This document shows, piece by piece, positions 1-9,616 of a stretch of DNA of 64,000 bases. The notes beneath the pieces are model-generated. The model saw only the letters and a program-made list of their open reading frames with translations, ran no database searches and had not been told where the DNA came from. Both the position numbers and the translations under genes were made by a program. Every line of letters begins with the position of its first letter. The stretch's first letter is position 1. Source of the stretch: Impatiens glandulifera (Eukaryota; Streptophyta; Magnoliopsida; Ericales; Balsaminaceae); the NCBI RefSeq assembly GCF_907164915.1, contig NC_061868.1, forward strand, positions 24,981,819 through 25,045,818, in the 5' to 3' direction.

Positions 1-2538
1 GTAGTTGTTGATGAATATTCTAAATTTACATGGGTAATATTTTTAGCTTCCAAAAATCAAGCAACACCAAACCTGATTAAACAGATTTTGAGGATACAAA
101 ATGAAAAATCTATTCGAGTAAACAAAATCAGAAGTGATAGAGGAACCAAATTTACAAACAACAATTTAACTACCTTTTTTGATGATTCCGGTATTAGACA
201 CGAGTTGTCTAGTGCCAAAACTCCTCAACAAAACGGCCTGGATGAGAGAAGAAATCGAACTCTTAAAGAAACCGCAAGGTCAATGATAGCCGATTCGGGT
301 GTTGCTCAAAAGTTTTAGGCTGAGGCTATCAATACCGCATGTTATACTCAAAACTGGTCCTTAGTCACTAAATGATTCTCTAAAACCCCTTTTGAGATAT
401 ACTATGACAGAATTCCGAACATACCATATTTTAGAATTTTTGGTTGTAAATGGTATGTTCACATCAACGGCAAAAATTATTTGACCGCATTTTATGCTAA
501 ATCCGATAAAGGAATAATGTTGGGATATTCAGCTGTAAGTAAAGCATATAGAATTTATAATACTAGAACTTTAACAGTTGAAGAAACATTTCACGTTATT
601 TTTGATGAATCGGTTGAACGAAATACTGCATTACCCTTCGATCTTCACAACAGAATGGAAAATTTCAATATTTATTCTGATGATGAAGATGAGGTTCCGA
701 TTTATAGAAGATTTGTTAATGATCAAGAGGTTGATGTTGCACCTCAGCCTGATCAAGCTGCTTTACCGTAGAAAGTTGACTCTTCAGCTTCAACTGAAGA
801 AATCGGTCGGTTTGACTCTGTTCAGCCTACCGATCAGTCTAACCTTGATCAGCTAACTAAACGCTTAGAAGACACGTCTCGGATAAATCTCAGAAGGAAT
901 AAGAATCATCCTTTTGAACTAGTAATAGGTAACATCTCATCACCCGTACGAACTAGGCAACAAAATTTGGAACACTATGAAAACTCATCTTTCATATCAC
1001 AAATTGAGCCGAAAAAGGTGGATGAAGCGTTGTCAGATCCCGATTGGATCTTAGCAATGCAAGAGGAACTAAACGAGTTTGAGAGAAATAAAGTCTGGTA
1101 CCTAGTCCCTAGACCGAAAAATAAACCGGTTATAGGAACACGATGGGTATTCAGAAATAAACTCAATGAAGACGGTTTAGTTACGAGGAACCAGGCACAG
1201 TTAGTGGTTCAAGGTTATAAACAGGAAGAAGGCATTGATTTTGAAGAATCATTTGCTCCTGTAGCTAGACTTGAAGCTATTAGAATATTTCTAGCATTTG
1301 CAGCTTTCAAAAACTTCAAAGTTTTTCCAATGGATGTTAAAAGCGTTTTTCTAAACGGTAAAATAAATGAAGAGTTCTATGTTAATCAACCTCCAGGTTT
1401 CAAAAATCCAGAACACGAAAATCATGTTTACCGGTTAAACAAAGCCCTTTACGGATTGAAACAGGCTCCGAGAGCCTGGTATGATACATTAACGCAATTC
1501 TTATTTGATCACAAGTTTACAATAGGCTCAATCGATAAAACTCTCTTCAAATTTGAGAAAAAGGAACACAGAATACTTGTTCAAATATATGTTGATGATA
1601 TTATTTTCGGATCAACTGATCCAAAACTATGTGATAAATTCTCAAAAATGATGACTGGCAAATTTCAAATGAGTATCATGGAAGAACTAAGATTCTTCCT
1701 AGGGCTTCAGGTTAAGCAGATCGAAACCGGAACATTCAAAAGCGAGCAAAGTACACAGCCGAACTACTGAAGAAATTTGGAATGGACACATGTGCTGAGG
1801 CTACACCGATGAGCTCTTCCATAAAGCTAGACAAAGATGAGGATGGTCAAGTCGTCGACATCGCGGCATATCGAGGAATTATTGGGTCACTACTTTACCT
1901 AACAGTCAGCCGACCAGACATCCTGTTTGCGGTCGGAGTTTGTGGGAGATTTTAAGCGAATCCAAAGCAATCACACTATACCGCGGCTAAAAGGATTTTA
2001 AAATATTTGAAAGGAACTCAAGATGTGGGACTTTGGTACCCAAAAGATTCAAGCTTCAACCTCATCAGTTACTCAGACGCACACTATGCAGGCTGCAAAA
2101 TCGATCGAAAGAGTACAAGTGGGACATGCCAGTTTCTGGGAGATCGACTTGTCTCATGGAACAACAAGAAGCAAACTTCAGTTGCAACATCAACCGCAGA
2201 GGCAGAGTACCTAGCATCCGGAAGCTATTGTGCACAACTCCTGTGGATCCAACAGCAACTAAGAGATTTTGGTGTGATTGCTGAAGAATCGCCAATATTC
2301 TGTGACAACACCAGTGCAATAGCGATCACATATAATCCGGTGTTGCACTTAACAGAAACACATTGACATAAGACATCATTTTATCTGGGAGCACTTTAAA
2401 AAGAAACACATCCGGCTGGAGTATGTCTCAACTGAGCAGCAAGTGGCTGATATCCTAACCAAACCGCTACAGGAAGCTAAGTTCTCTTATTTCAGAAATA
2501 TCTTAGGACTTATTGATAGCAAGCAACTTATGCCATAA
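1..2538 (+). pseudogene. Sirevirus-like copia pol, integrase to RNase H (E1)
   Basis: This is the 3' part of a Ty1/copia polyprotein whose 5' half lies outside the window. The order seen is integrase core (1-480, with DRGTKFTN and TPQQNG), integrase C-terminus (480-770), reverse transcriptase (967-1770, with [24 protein letters not shown] and the catalytic YVDDIIFGS near 1590) and RNase H (2000-2538, with STAEAEYLA and ADILTKPL). The YVDDIIFGS form and the long region downstream of pol fit the Sirevirus/Maximus group. It is broken by in-frame stops near 318, 373, 769 and 1955 and by frameshifts near 1745 and 2350, so it cannot make an active enzyme. Several stops sit where homologues have Trp, Arg or Gln, consistent with point decay. 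The family call is secure; the lineage is an inference. Confidence 0.93.
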
Positions 2539-3248
2539 TCACTTATGCATGTTCTCAAAATACATTATCATGAAAAACCGGGGTATGTGTTCAGGGAGAA
2601 GCTCTCGCTTCTCAAATCCTAACCTAATAGGATATTAAATATTCAAGAACATTAACCAGGAGAAAGTCTTCGGTAATGCCCGATAACTTCATAATATCAA
2701 ACCACATGTATACGTACTGGGCGATTCAAATTACTTGGTAAAACGGATAAGCTTAGTCCAAAGCTGAACAAACGTTGATATGATTCAATATTTATTCACA
2801 CTAGAATAAGATATCTAAATAAAACCGGTCATGGAAAACTAATCAGTAAAAATGCATCATGGTTTCGATAAAATTGAACATTTCTGGTTAACTTGGGACA
2901 GCTAACCGTGTTTTCATGCACACCTTGAGAAATGTATCCTATAAATCATAAAATAGTATACCTCAATCGAGATGACGACACGTGTCCATCATCAAGAGAG
3001 GGTGACTAACATCTTGTCAAAATATTATTGTCATCATGAAAATATTTAGTAATGATTATTTTTGCATTGGAAATAAACATTCTACACTTCAACAAGTTAA
3101 CTCCTATTAATTAACCGATGACATCACTAAGCATGCTTAACCTACTAACCTAGACGAACCCCTGGCTATATAAAAAACCCTTCATCCTTCAAAACATTTC
3201 ACAAATTCACTATTCACAAATCTCTTGAACTAAACTTATCACAAGAAC
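2539..3248 (+). promoter_or_regulatory. Post-pol spacer with internal promoter for aORF copy 1
   Basis: There is no ORF here. Near the 3' end a TATA box (TATATAAAAA, 3167-3176) lies 73 bases before the ATG at 3249, followed by an A/C-rich leader like that of a plant mRNA. About 190 bases upstream of the TATA is a perfect palindromic G-box (GACACGTGTC, 2977-2986) followed by AAGAGAGGGTGACTAACAT (2994-3012). The same G-box plus AAGAGAG-GTGACTAA block recurs upstream of the aORF in the S element (52426-52463), and a decayed form recurs in element O. The conservation is seen directly; promoter activity is inferred. Confidence 0.6.
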
Positions 3249-3963
3249 ATGAACTCTGACCCACTCGCCAAAAAGATCTTGTTGGCCAATTTCAACTCCA
3301 TATATCAATACGAGTATCATGACATCAAAGAAATGTTCTTAGCCATTGAAAGAAGCGGACTAAGAAAGTTTTTGGAGAACAGATTTATCATCGACTACTT
3401 GGTAGTCGATGAGTTCTTCGAAACAGCAAAAGAAGTGCACAGAGACATTATCGTGGCACGAGTCTATGGTCAATCATTTCTATTCAGCGAGACGGATTTT
3501 GCTGAATATTGCAGGTTACCCACTGAAGGGGTAACCGACCTCACTTACTCCCCGGTGACCATTGAAGAAATGTGTCATCGGTTCTCCAACTCTAACACCC
3601 TGGTTAAACCCTGGGGTTCTAAGAGTCAACTTTCTCACAAGTACCAAATTCTGAGTGAGATTCTGGTAAAGTCTGTTCTGGGTAGAGAGAATAGCTACTA
3701 CTATACTCATAGAATTTTCGAAATGATGATTGCCATCACGGTCGAGACACCGGTAAACTGGTCCTGGATCATCTTCAGCAATCTGAAGAAGATGATCATC
3801 TAAAAAAAACGGTTTCTGTGAAAGATTGAACATCCATTCCAGCCTCTTCGTCACTCTCCACCCGAAGCATGTGCTAACGAAGGAGAGCATCCAAGAGCTG
3901 ATTGACCGGTGGGAAGCGGCAAGAGCTAAGAAGAATCAAACCGCCGGATCATCCAATGTTTAA
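3249..3963 (+). pseudogene. aORF copy 1, N-terminal domain only (E1)
   Basis: First of three consecutive ORFs between pol and the 3' LTR. It opens MNSDPLAKKILLANF and shows the family pattern: a SGLRKFLENRF box, then FAEYCRLPTEGV, then a helix-rich block ending NWSWIIFSNLKKM. It is open for 184 codons, then a one-base shift near 3800 moves the rest to another frame, where HPKHVLTKESIQELI and a stop at 3961-3963 complete a protein of about 238 residues. It lacks the long tail of copy 3. I see no signal peptide, membrane segment or catalytic motif. It resembles the plant 'putative transposon protein' family (recollection). Function is unknown; an envelope role is not supported. Confidence 0.75.
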
Positions 3964-3984
3964 TCTCTTCTTTATTTTTCAATT

Positions 3985-4020
3985 ATCAAACCGGTAATTT
4001 TGCTGTACTACCGGTTTGAT
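3985..4020 (+). other. Perfect 12-bp hairpin 22 bases after aORF copy 1
   Basis: ATCAAACCGGTA (3985-3996) and TACCGGTTTGAT (4009-4020) are perfect inverted repeats around the 12-base loop ATTTTGCTGTAC. A second hairpin with exactly this loop but a different stem follows aORF copy 2 at 5177-5202. This could be a structured 3' UTR element or a transcript-end signal. Confidence 0.8.
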
Positions 4021-4397
4021 ACCTTTATTAATGAAAATCCTTCATTTCTTCTTCTGTCAAAAATCTTGAGAAAATAAAGACATTAAATGCTCTACATCAA
4101 ACAATATCAAATCAGTCTTGAAAACTGAAAAAATCGCTTCTCAAAAAGCATGCCTAATCCGGATAGAGTAGACAGTCTACAAACAGATTATTCCCTTGAA
4201 AATTGATAAGCATTTATGACCATACATAAACGGTCTAATTTTTCAAAATATCCTCATTAAATGCACTTCAACTTCCTGCACTATAAAAGGGGACTTCATC
4301 CTTCTTCAGCAAATCACACTTCAAGAATACCCTTCTCTCTCTAAAGCTTGAATCTTCAAACCTCTGTTCCTCTTTTCTCTCAATCCATCGTTCGAAG
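4021..4397 (+). promoter_or_regulatory. Intergenic segment with TATA box for aORF copy 2
   Basis: A TATA box (TATAAAAG, 4282-4289) precedes the ATG at 4398 by about 110 bases. Directly after it comes CTTCATCCTTC, which also follows the TATA of copy 1 (3181-3191). The leader is C/T-rich, as in plant 5' UTRs. No G-box is seen here. Promoter activity is inferred. Confidence 0.55.
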
Positions 4398-5165
4398 ATG
4401 AATGCCGAAATCCGAAACACTGTTATAGTCAACTTCTACGAAATGTTAAACTCTAGGTTTAAAGAGGCCATCTTTTCACCCATTGTCGAATCCGGGCTGC
4501 AAAACTTTCTTGAAGGTTCGAACACCATTTTCGAAGAAGAGGTGTTTGAATTTTTCAATAATGGGCACGTATGCACTGATGGCAGCATCAGGACCATCAT
4601 TGATGGCTCACTACATCGGCTCACCGAGGAGTCATTCGCCACCTTTTTCCAACTTCCATCCGAACGGTTTTTGGATTTCCCAACTCCTCACTTTCCAGCG
4701 AAAGAGCACTATGCCATTATCTTCTCTGGCTTTGTTCATCCGGTTGATGACTACGGTCAAAAGGATGAACTCGCATCTCAATACCAAATCTTTCATGATT
4801 TGGTTCAGCGGTCCATTCTGGGCCGGATGGCTAACCAGAACTACATTCGCGAGGCCTTCGACCTCATGATCGCAATCGTCACTCCCTCGCCCATCAATTG
4901 GGCCTCAAATCTTTTCAACAATTTGAAGAAACTCATCTCAACTCCAAGGGGAAGAATCGGCTTTGCTCCCCAGATCAGCCAATATCTACAAGCTCACTTT
5001 CCCAATTTAGGACCGGGTGTTCCTATAAAACCGGTCAACATCATGACCCGATCCATGTTGGAAAGATGTATACGAAGAATCGAGAACCGGACTGGCAACA
5101 CCGTGGAGGAATGGACTAACAGGATGAGAGAGGGAGAGTGGATTGACTTTGTTAAATATATGTAG
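4398..5165 (+). CDS. aORF copy 2, intact 255-aa retroelement protein
   Basis: This is the only member of the aORF family in the window that is open from ATG to stop. It starts MNAEIRNTVIVNFYEML and shows, in order, the SGLQNFLEGS box (about residues 34-43), ATFFQLPSERF (about 79-89), a central block QYQIFHDLVQRSILG (about 131-145), PINWASNLFNNLKKLI (about 167-182) and a C-terminal HFPNLGPG...IMTRSMLERC segment. It ends in WTNRMREGEWIDFVKYM without the basic or coiled-coil tail of copy 3. It is clearly diverged from copies 1 and 3, so the copies are not recent duplicates. It has its own TATA box upstream and a hairpin downstream. No membrane segment or known enzymatic motif is visible. Function is unknown. 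Confidence 0.8.
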   Translation: MNAEIRNTVIVNFYEMLNSRFKEAIFSPIVESGLQNFLEGSNTIFEEEVFEFFNNGHVCTDGSIRTIIDGSLHRLTEESFATFFQLPSERFLDFPTPHFPAKEHYAIIFSGFVHPVDDYGQKDELASQYQIFHDLVQRSILGRMANQNYIREAFDLMIAIVTPSPINWASNLFNNLKKLISTPRGRIGFAPQISQYLQAHFPNLGPGVPIKPVNIMTRSMLERCIRRIENRTGNTVEEWTNRMREGEWIDFVKYM

Positions 5166-5176
5166 TTTTCGGTCAC

Positions 5177-5202
5177 TCTGGTCATTTTGCTGTACGACCA
5201 GA
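5177..5202 (+). other. 7-bp hairpin after aORF copy 2 with the same loop
   Basis: TCTGGTC (5177-5183) pairs with GACCAGA (5196-5202) across ATTTTGCTGTAC, the same 12-base loop as at 3997-4008. It begins 12 bases after the stop codon. The stems of the two hairpins are unrelated in sequence, so pairing has been kept while bases changed. Confidence 0.75.
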
Positions 5203-5674
5203 TAACCACTTATGATGTCACTTTTTCCGGTTTAATATAAAAATTTCATATCTTTAATCTTCCGGTTTATCACAAATTTTCCTTCCGGTTTTAATCTTAC
5301 TCACATCAAAATTTCCGGTTAACCAAATCTACCAGTTAACGAAATTTCCGGCTAAGGCAATGAATCTCAAATTTCTAAAATTCAAAATTGACATCCAACG
5401 GTTTACCGCCCACAGTTTACCGCATAATCTTACCGCCCACATTTAATCTCCGTAATTACCGCCGAAAGTTACTGTAGTAAAAATTGGAGGGAAAATTGGT
5501 GCCAAAACGAAGAATGAAGTGACGGTTCAACTTCTTAACCGTAAAAAACCGCTCACCTATATAAGTCAGAATCCTCTCATAATTCACTCAAAATTTCTCG
5601 CTCTAAAAATTTCCACAGGTTTCTGCATTCTAATCTTCTCAAGATCTTCATCGTCTTCTTTGAGTTATTTCACC
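5203..5674 (+). promoter_or_regulatory. Intergenic segment and TATA box for aORF copy 3
   Basis: This segment holds repeated CCGGTT- and TTACCGCC-type motifs (5400-5470, four related copies of TTACCGC) and a TATA box (TATATAAG, 5558-5565) 110 bases upstream of an ATG in good context (CACCATGG, 5672-5679). The spacing matches that of the other aORF copies. Promoter activity is inferred. Confidence 0.5.
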
Positions 5675-8010
5675 ATGGAATCAGATAAATCACTCTTCAA
5701 ATACATCTTGTAGGTCGATTTCAACGACATCGAAGAACATGCTGCAGACGAACACAAAGCGGTGCTCCAATCCGTAAGGGATTCTGGGCTGGAAACGTAT
5801 CTTTCTGGTCCATTCTTCGTCCACCAGTCGGAAGTTGAAGAGTTCTTAAGAACGGCGATTCTGACAAAGAGAACCATTTCCACCACCGTGTGCGGCAAGG
5901 CCGTCGATATAATAGAAGAAACCTTTCAGAAGCTCTCGGTCTGCCGAACACCGGGAAAGATTTCAAAACAAGTCTATCGGAAGCAGAATCCAACGCAGTC
6001 CGACTAGCTATTTCCAGTGATGACACGGATCTGGTGTCTCACTCAAGCCGGAAGAACAAACTCAAGCCAGAGTTCAGATTGCTGGTGGACATCATATCTA
6101 GACCCCTTTAGGGTAAAGGAGGAAACTTTGATAATTTGACAAAGTTGAAGTTACAAATGTTGATGGAAATTGTCCGCTGTGAAAAAATTGACTGGGGAAG
6201 CGTCCTATTCGAACAATTTTGCGAGATGGTGGCCAAAACAAACGGTCGGGTTCAAGCCTATGCCATGCAGATTGGGAAGATTCTGCGTTTTCTTCGCGTC
6301 GAAATCGGCGAAGGTACACCACTTTCCTCTTCCAACATTTTAAATTCTGAATATATGAGTAAGAGAACGGTTAAGCCGTCCAAGCCGAGAGCTACAAGGG
6401 CTAAAACGACAAAGGAACCTGGACCGGCTGAACTGGTTGCTGATAGCTCTAAAGAAGCCGATCCAAAGGGAAAGGCTAAACAAACTGAGTTTCCGCGGAA
6501 AAAGGGAAGAGTAAAGAAATCAGCAAAGAAAAGCAGCAAGAAACCGAAAGATTCAGAGAAAACATTATCCTCGGGAAAATCACCCAAACCGTCTGATCAT
6601 CTACTCCAACCAATCCCACTCAACACAGTCCATCCAAACTTGGCCGAACAAATTCCATCACGACAAACCGAATCCTCGGGGAGCCTAGAAATTTTTTCCA
6701 AGTCAAAGGAGACTCTGGTAACAGAGGTTAGTACTCACTCTCGAAACTCTAAGTCTCCGACTAAAAACCTTGACGATATAATCGCCGATATCGGACTAAG
6801 AACCTCGGAGGTAATAGATGACGTGGTTCAAACCGTCAATAGTGAAACTGAAGACGATGTGACAAGTATTCTCCAGAACACTGATCATGTTGGAGCAACT
6901 AGTCAACTGAAATTAACCCAGTCGAAGAAACAGCCAACTCTGAAAACATCATCCCTCCGGCGCAGGAGGGAAATAACGAAAAAAAGCAACCATCCGGTTC
7001 GGTTGGAGACAAATTTGTTCTAACCGGATCAAACTCTCAACTAGCCCATGATGGGCCATCCAATCCATCTATCACACCTGAAGGCCCATCTTAGGTTTCA
7101 AAAGGAAAAGAAGTCATGATCGAGGACCCTCTAGTGCAAGGAGGTAGTGACTTACAAGGAAATATAACCGGGTCTAGACAATATGAAATCATACCAGATG
7201 CTGAGGTACCTATATTAGAGGAAGAGGAAGAAGCAATGTTCCAAGAGTTCATCCGGCCCGTATAACTTATGGGTGCGACTAAGATGTGAAACAAAGCTCT
7301 CCGACATGATCCCTAAGTTTAATGGAAACGAATATTGGGCGAAACTTTTGCAGTTAGAACATGAGGCACTCAAAGTTACAGGTAATGAAGTCATCTAGGC
7401 CGCATACGCCAAGCTAAAGGCGATAGATGACGCATTGAAGAAAGCGGATGGAGAAGAACTAACTCCGATGGAATTAAAAATGTTTAAGCGGTTCTAGAAA
7501 GTAAGGGATGATCTTACCAGTAATGTTCACCGGCTAGAGGCAGAATGGAGAGAAAACTGCAAACAACTTCTTCTACATGTCGATCTGTTTCAAAGTAGAC
7601 CGATCTTCAAAATCGGTGAATCCTCCAAGTCGGCAGGGATCGGGCAAAAGGAACCTCAGCAGAAAGAAACTGAAAACGAAGATACCCGGGACAAGTCTCC
7701 ATCTCAGGCCGCTCAGAATCTGGGACTTGAGTAGATTAAAGAAGTCATTACCGATACAATCACCTCCTCACTTAACGAGTTTAGCTCAGCCACGGACGCT
7801 AGAATCTCATCCATACAAGCCGATCTAGTCGAAACAGTTCGGGAATCCATACACGCTGAAATAGTTGAAACGGTTCATGCATCCATCAAGACAACGGTTG
7901 ATAAATCAGTTGAAATGGCAACTGCACCGCTTCTCGAGATGTTGCAAGCGATGGCAGCTCAGATTGAGGAGATATCTAAGATCTCAAATTATTTTTGCTT
8001 CAGAACTTAG
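5675..8010 (+). pseudogene. aORF copy 3, full-length with basic and coiled-coil tail
   Basis: The N-terminus repeats the family pattern (VDFNDIEE, SGLETYLSGPFFVHQ, EVEEFLRTAI). It is broken by a stop at 5711, a frameshift near 5930 and a stop near 6110. From 6136 to 7023 one frame is open for 295 codons and contains a strongly basic stretch at 6361-6555 rich in Lys and Arg (PRKKGRVKKSAKKSSKKPK), which looks like a nuclear localisation or nucleic-acid-binding region. After more stops the same product continues to 8010 with helix-rich, coiled-coil-like sequence (AAYAKLKAIDDALKKADG; IHAEIVETVHASIKTTVDKS). Excluding breaks it would be near 780 residues. The PPT and 3' LTR follow directly. Function is unknown. 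Confidence 0.75.
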
Positions 8011-8097
8011 TTATTTTTCTTAAGATCTCAAATTTATGATTATACTAAACATCTTTTGAAAATCCAACTTATTTTGAAATTTTTCTTTGAAAAATAT

Positions 8098-8289
8098 CAA
8101 AAAGGGAGAAATTGTTAGAAAAATTAATAGATTAATTTTAAACCGGCCACACATTACAATTTTTGAATATTTATTCTAAATAATCAAAAAAGGAGAAATT
8201 GTTAGAAAAATTAAGTAGATTAATTTTAAACCGGCCACACATTACAATTTTTGAATATTTATTCTAAATAATCAAAAAGGGAGAGATTG
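8098..8289 (+). repeat. Triplicated polypurine tract / LTR-start junction
   Basis: A purine tract of the type AAAAAGGGAGAAAT followed by the LTR start TGTTAGAAAAATTAA occurs three times, with LTR starts at 8113, 8200 and 8288. The period is 87-88 bases. The first two units are nearly identical across their length, including TTTAAACCGGCCACACATTAC. Sireviruses are known for multiplied PPTs, so this supports the lineage call. The third copy continues into the full LTR. Confidence 0.85.
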
Positions 8290-9492
8290 TTAGAAAAATT
8301 AAGTAAGTTAATTTTAAACGGCCAGAGAACTAAATTAATCTTAACTTTCATGTGCAGGAACAGACCAAGTCGTATAAACCGGCTGGAGACCGCATAAACC
8401 GGCTGGAGAATATACCAAAGTAATCCGGCTCCAGATGATCAAGTCATGATCAAGAGGAACCGGCTTAAACATTTCAACCAGACCGGCTAGCAAAGAAAAG
8501 TCCACATTCTAGCCGGACCATATTACGAGAAGATCAACCGGAAACTTCGAAATACAAGATGACGTAATATGAAAAAATAGATGCTTCTTGGAAAATGCAA
8601 GAAGATAAGATCCGGATCAGAAGCATGCGATAAAAACAATGATGATCTGCCTATCCGAAGATCTGAGTCAAACTGTCGGAAGGTGCATGTTTGACACGTG
8701 TCCAGAACTGCAAGCCGGTTACGTCATCAATACCTGACCGGTATATGCATGCTTGCCAAGTGTCAGAAAGATGAAACGTGAACGCAACATCATCTTTGAA
8801 CCGACGTGGTTTCAAACTGACCAATCCTACGGACAGAGAAGAAGATGACCGTTGGGATGTCATTTACTATAAAAGGAAGACGAAGGGTCTTCATTTATTA
8901 CGGTTCTGAAAACTCTTAAGAGAGAGAAAGAAATCTCACGCGCGATCCTAAATAATTATTTCATTTACCGAAAGAATTGTTATCATATTGAGTTATTTGT
9001 ATTACATCAAGAGTGAAGTGGTGTAACCGGCGAGTAGCGAGTTAGGCTCGACCGGCATTGTGAGTGTTATAACATTCAAGTTAATGGAGATCCTTCTCAT
9101 AATCTGAGAAGAAGGGGTGACGTAGGAGGGTTTTCTCCGAACATTCATAAAAATCTTGTCTCGTGTCTTTTTCTTTATTTCCGGCTCACTCACTTAAAAC
9201 CAAACTAACACCAACCAAAACATAATCTTACTCCTTAACAAAACCAGTCTATCGATCCTCCTTAACGGACTCCTTATAAACATCATCCTAATATTGTGTG
9301 TTGCTTCAAACTGAAATAGTCATTTCCGCCCTTGAACTCGGTTCAAGAGTCTGTGACAGTTTACGTAGTGTTAAGAACGGTTGTAGTCTTTAACCGGACT
9401 ATCACCAATCAGAGCGTGTGTTGTGTTGTGTAAGCGGTCAACCCTCCCAAAACTGGAACCCCGGTCTTCCAAGGGCGATCCCGATCCTAACA
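8288..9492 (+). repeat. 3' LTR of E1
   Basis: The LTR runs from TGTTAGAAAAATTAAG to GATCCTAACA (about 1205 bases). Inside are a CACGTG G-box (8695-8700), a TATA box (TATAAAAGG, 8878-8886) and a conserved leader block with hairpins: CTTCTCA/TGAGAAG followed by AAGGGGTGACGTAGGAG (9092-9127), then CTTGAACTCGGTTCAAG (9331-9347). Two solo LTRs of the same family lie at 10279-11462 and 44644-45825. The 5' LTR is outside the window, so no TSD can be checked. The bases after it (9493 on) belong to an O-type LTR, so E1 inserted into that LTR. Confidence 0.85.
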
Positions 9493-9616
9493 AACTTTTA
9501 TATTGAAATGTATCAACGGTCGAATCTCATTTGTAGACACGTGTCAAAGTTCTAATGGTTGTATGCCAGGTTGCAGTCTGCTGTTAGTACAACACAACTG
9601 TTGATTCAACATTATT

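Noticed and set aside
3249..5165. aORFs as a viral envelope gene
   Set aside because: No signal peptide, membrane span or cleavage site can be seen in any copy; position alone does not support it.
5675..8010. A dystroglycan-like or splicing-factor-like label for the aORF
   Set aside because: I recall such names attached to similar plant proteins, but nothing in the sequence supports those functions.
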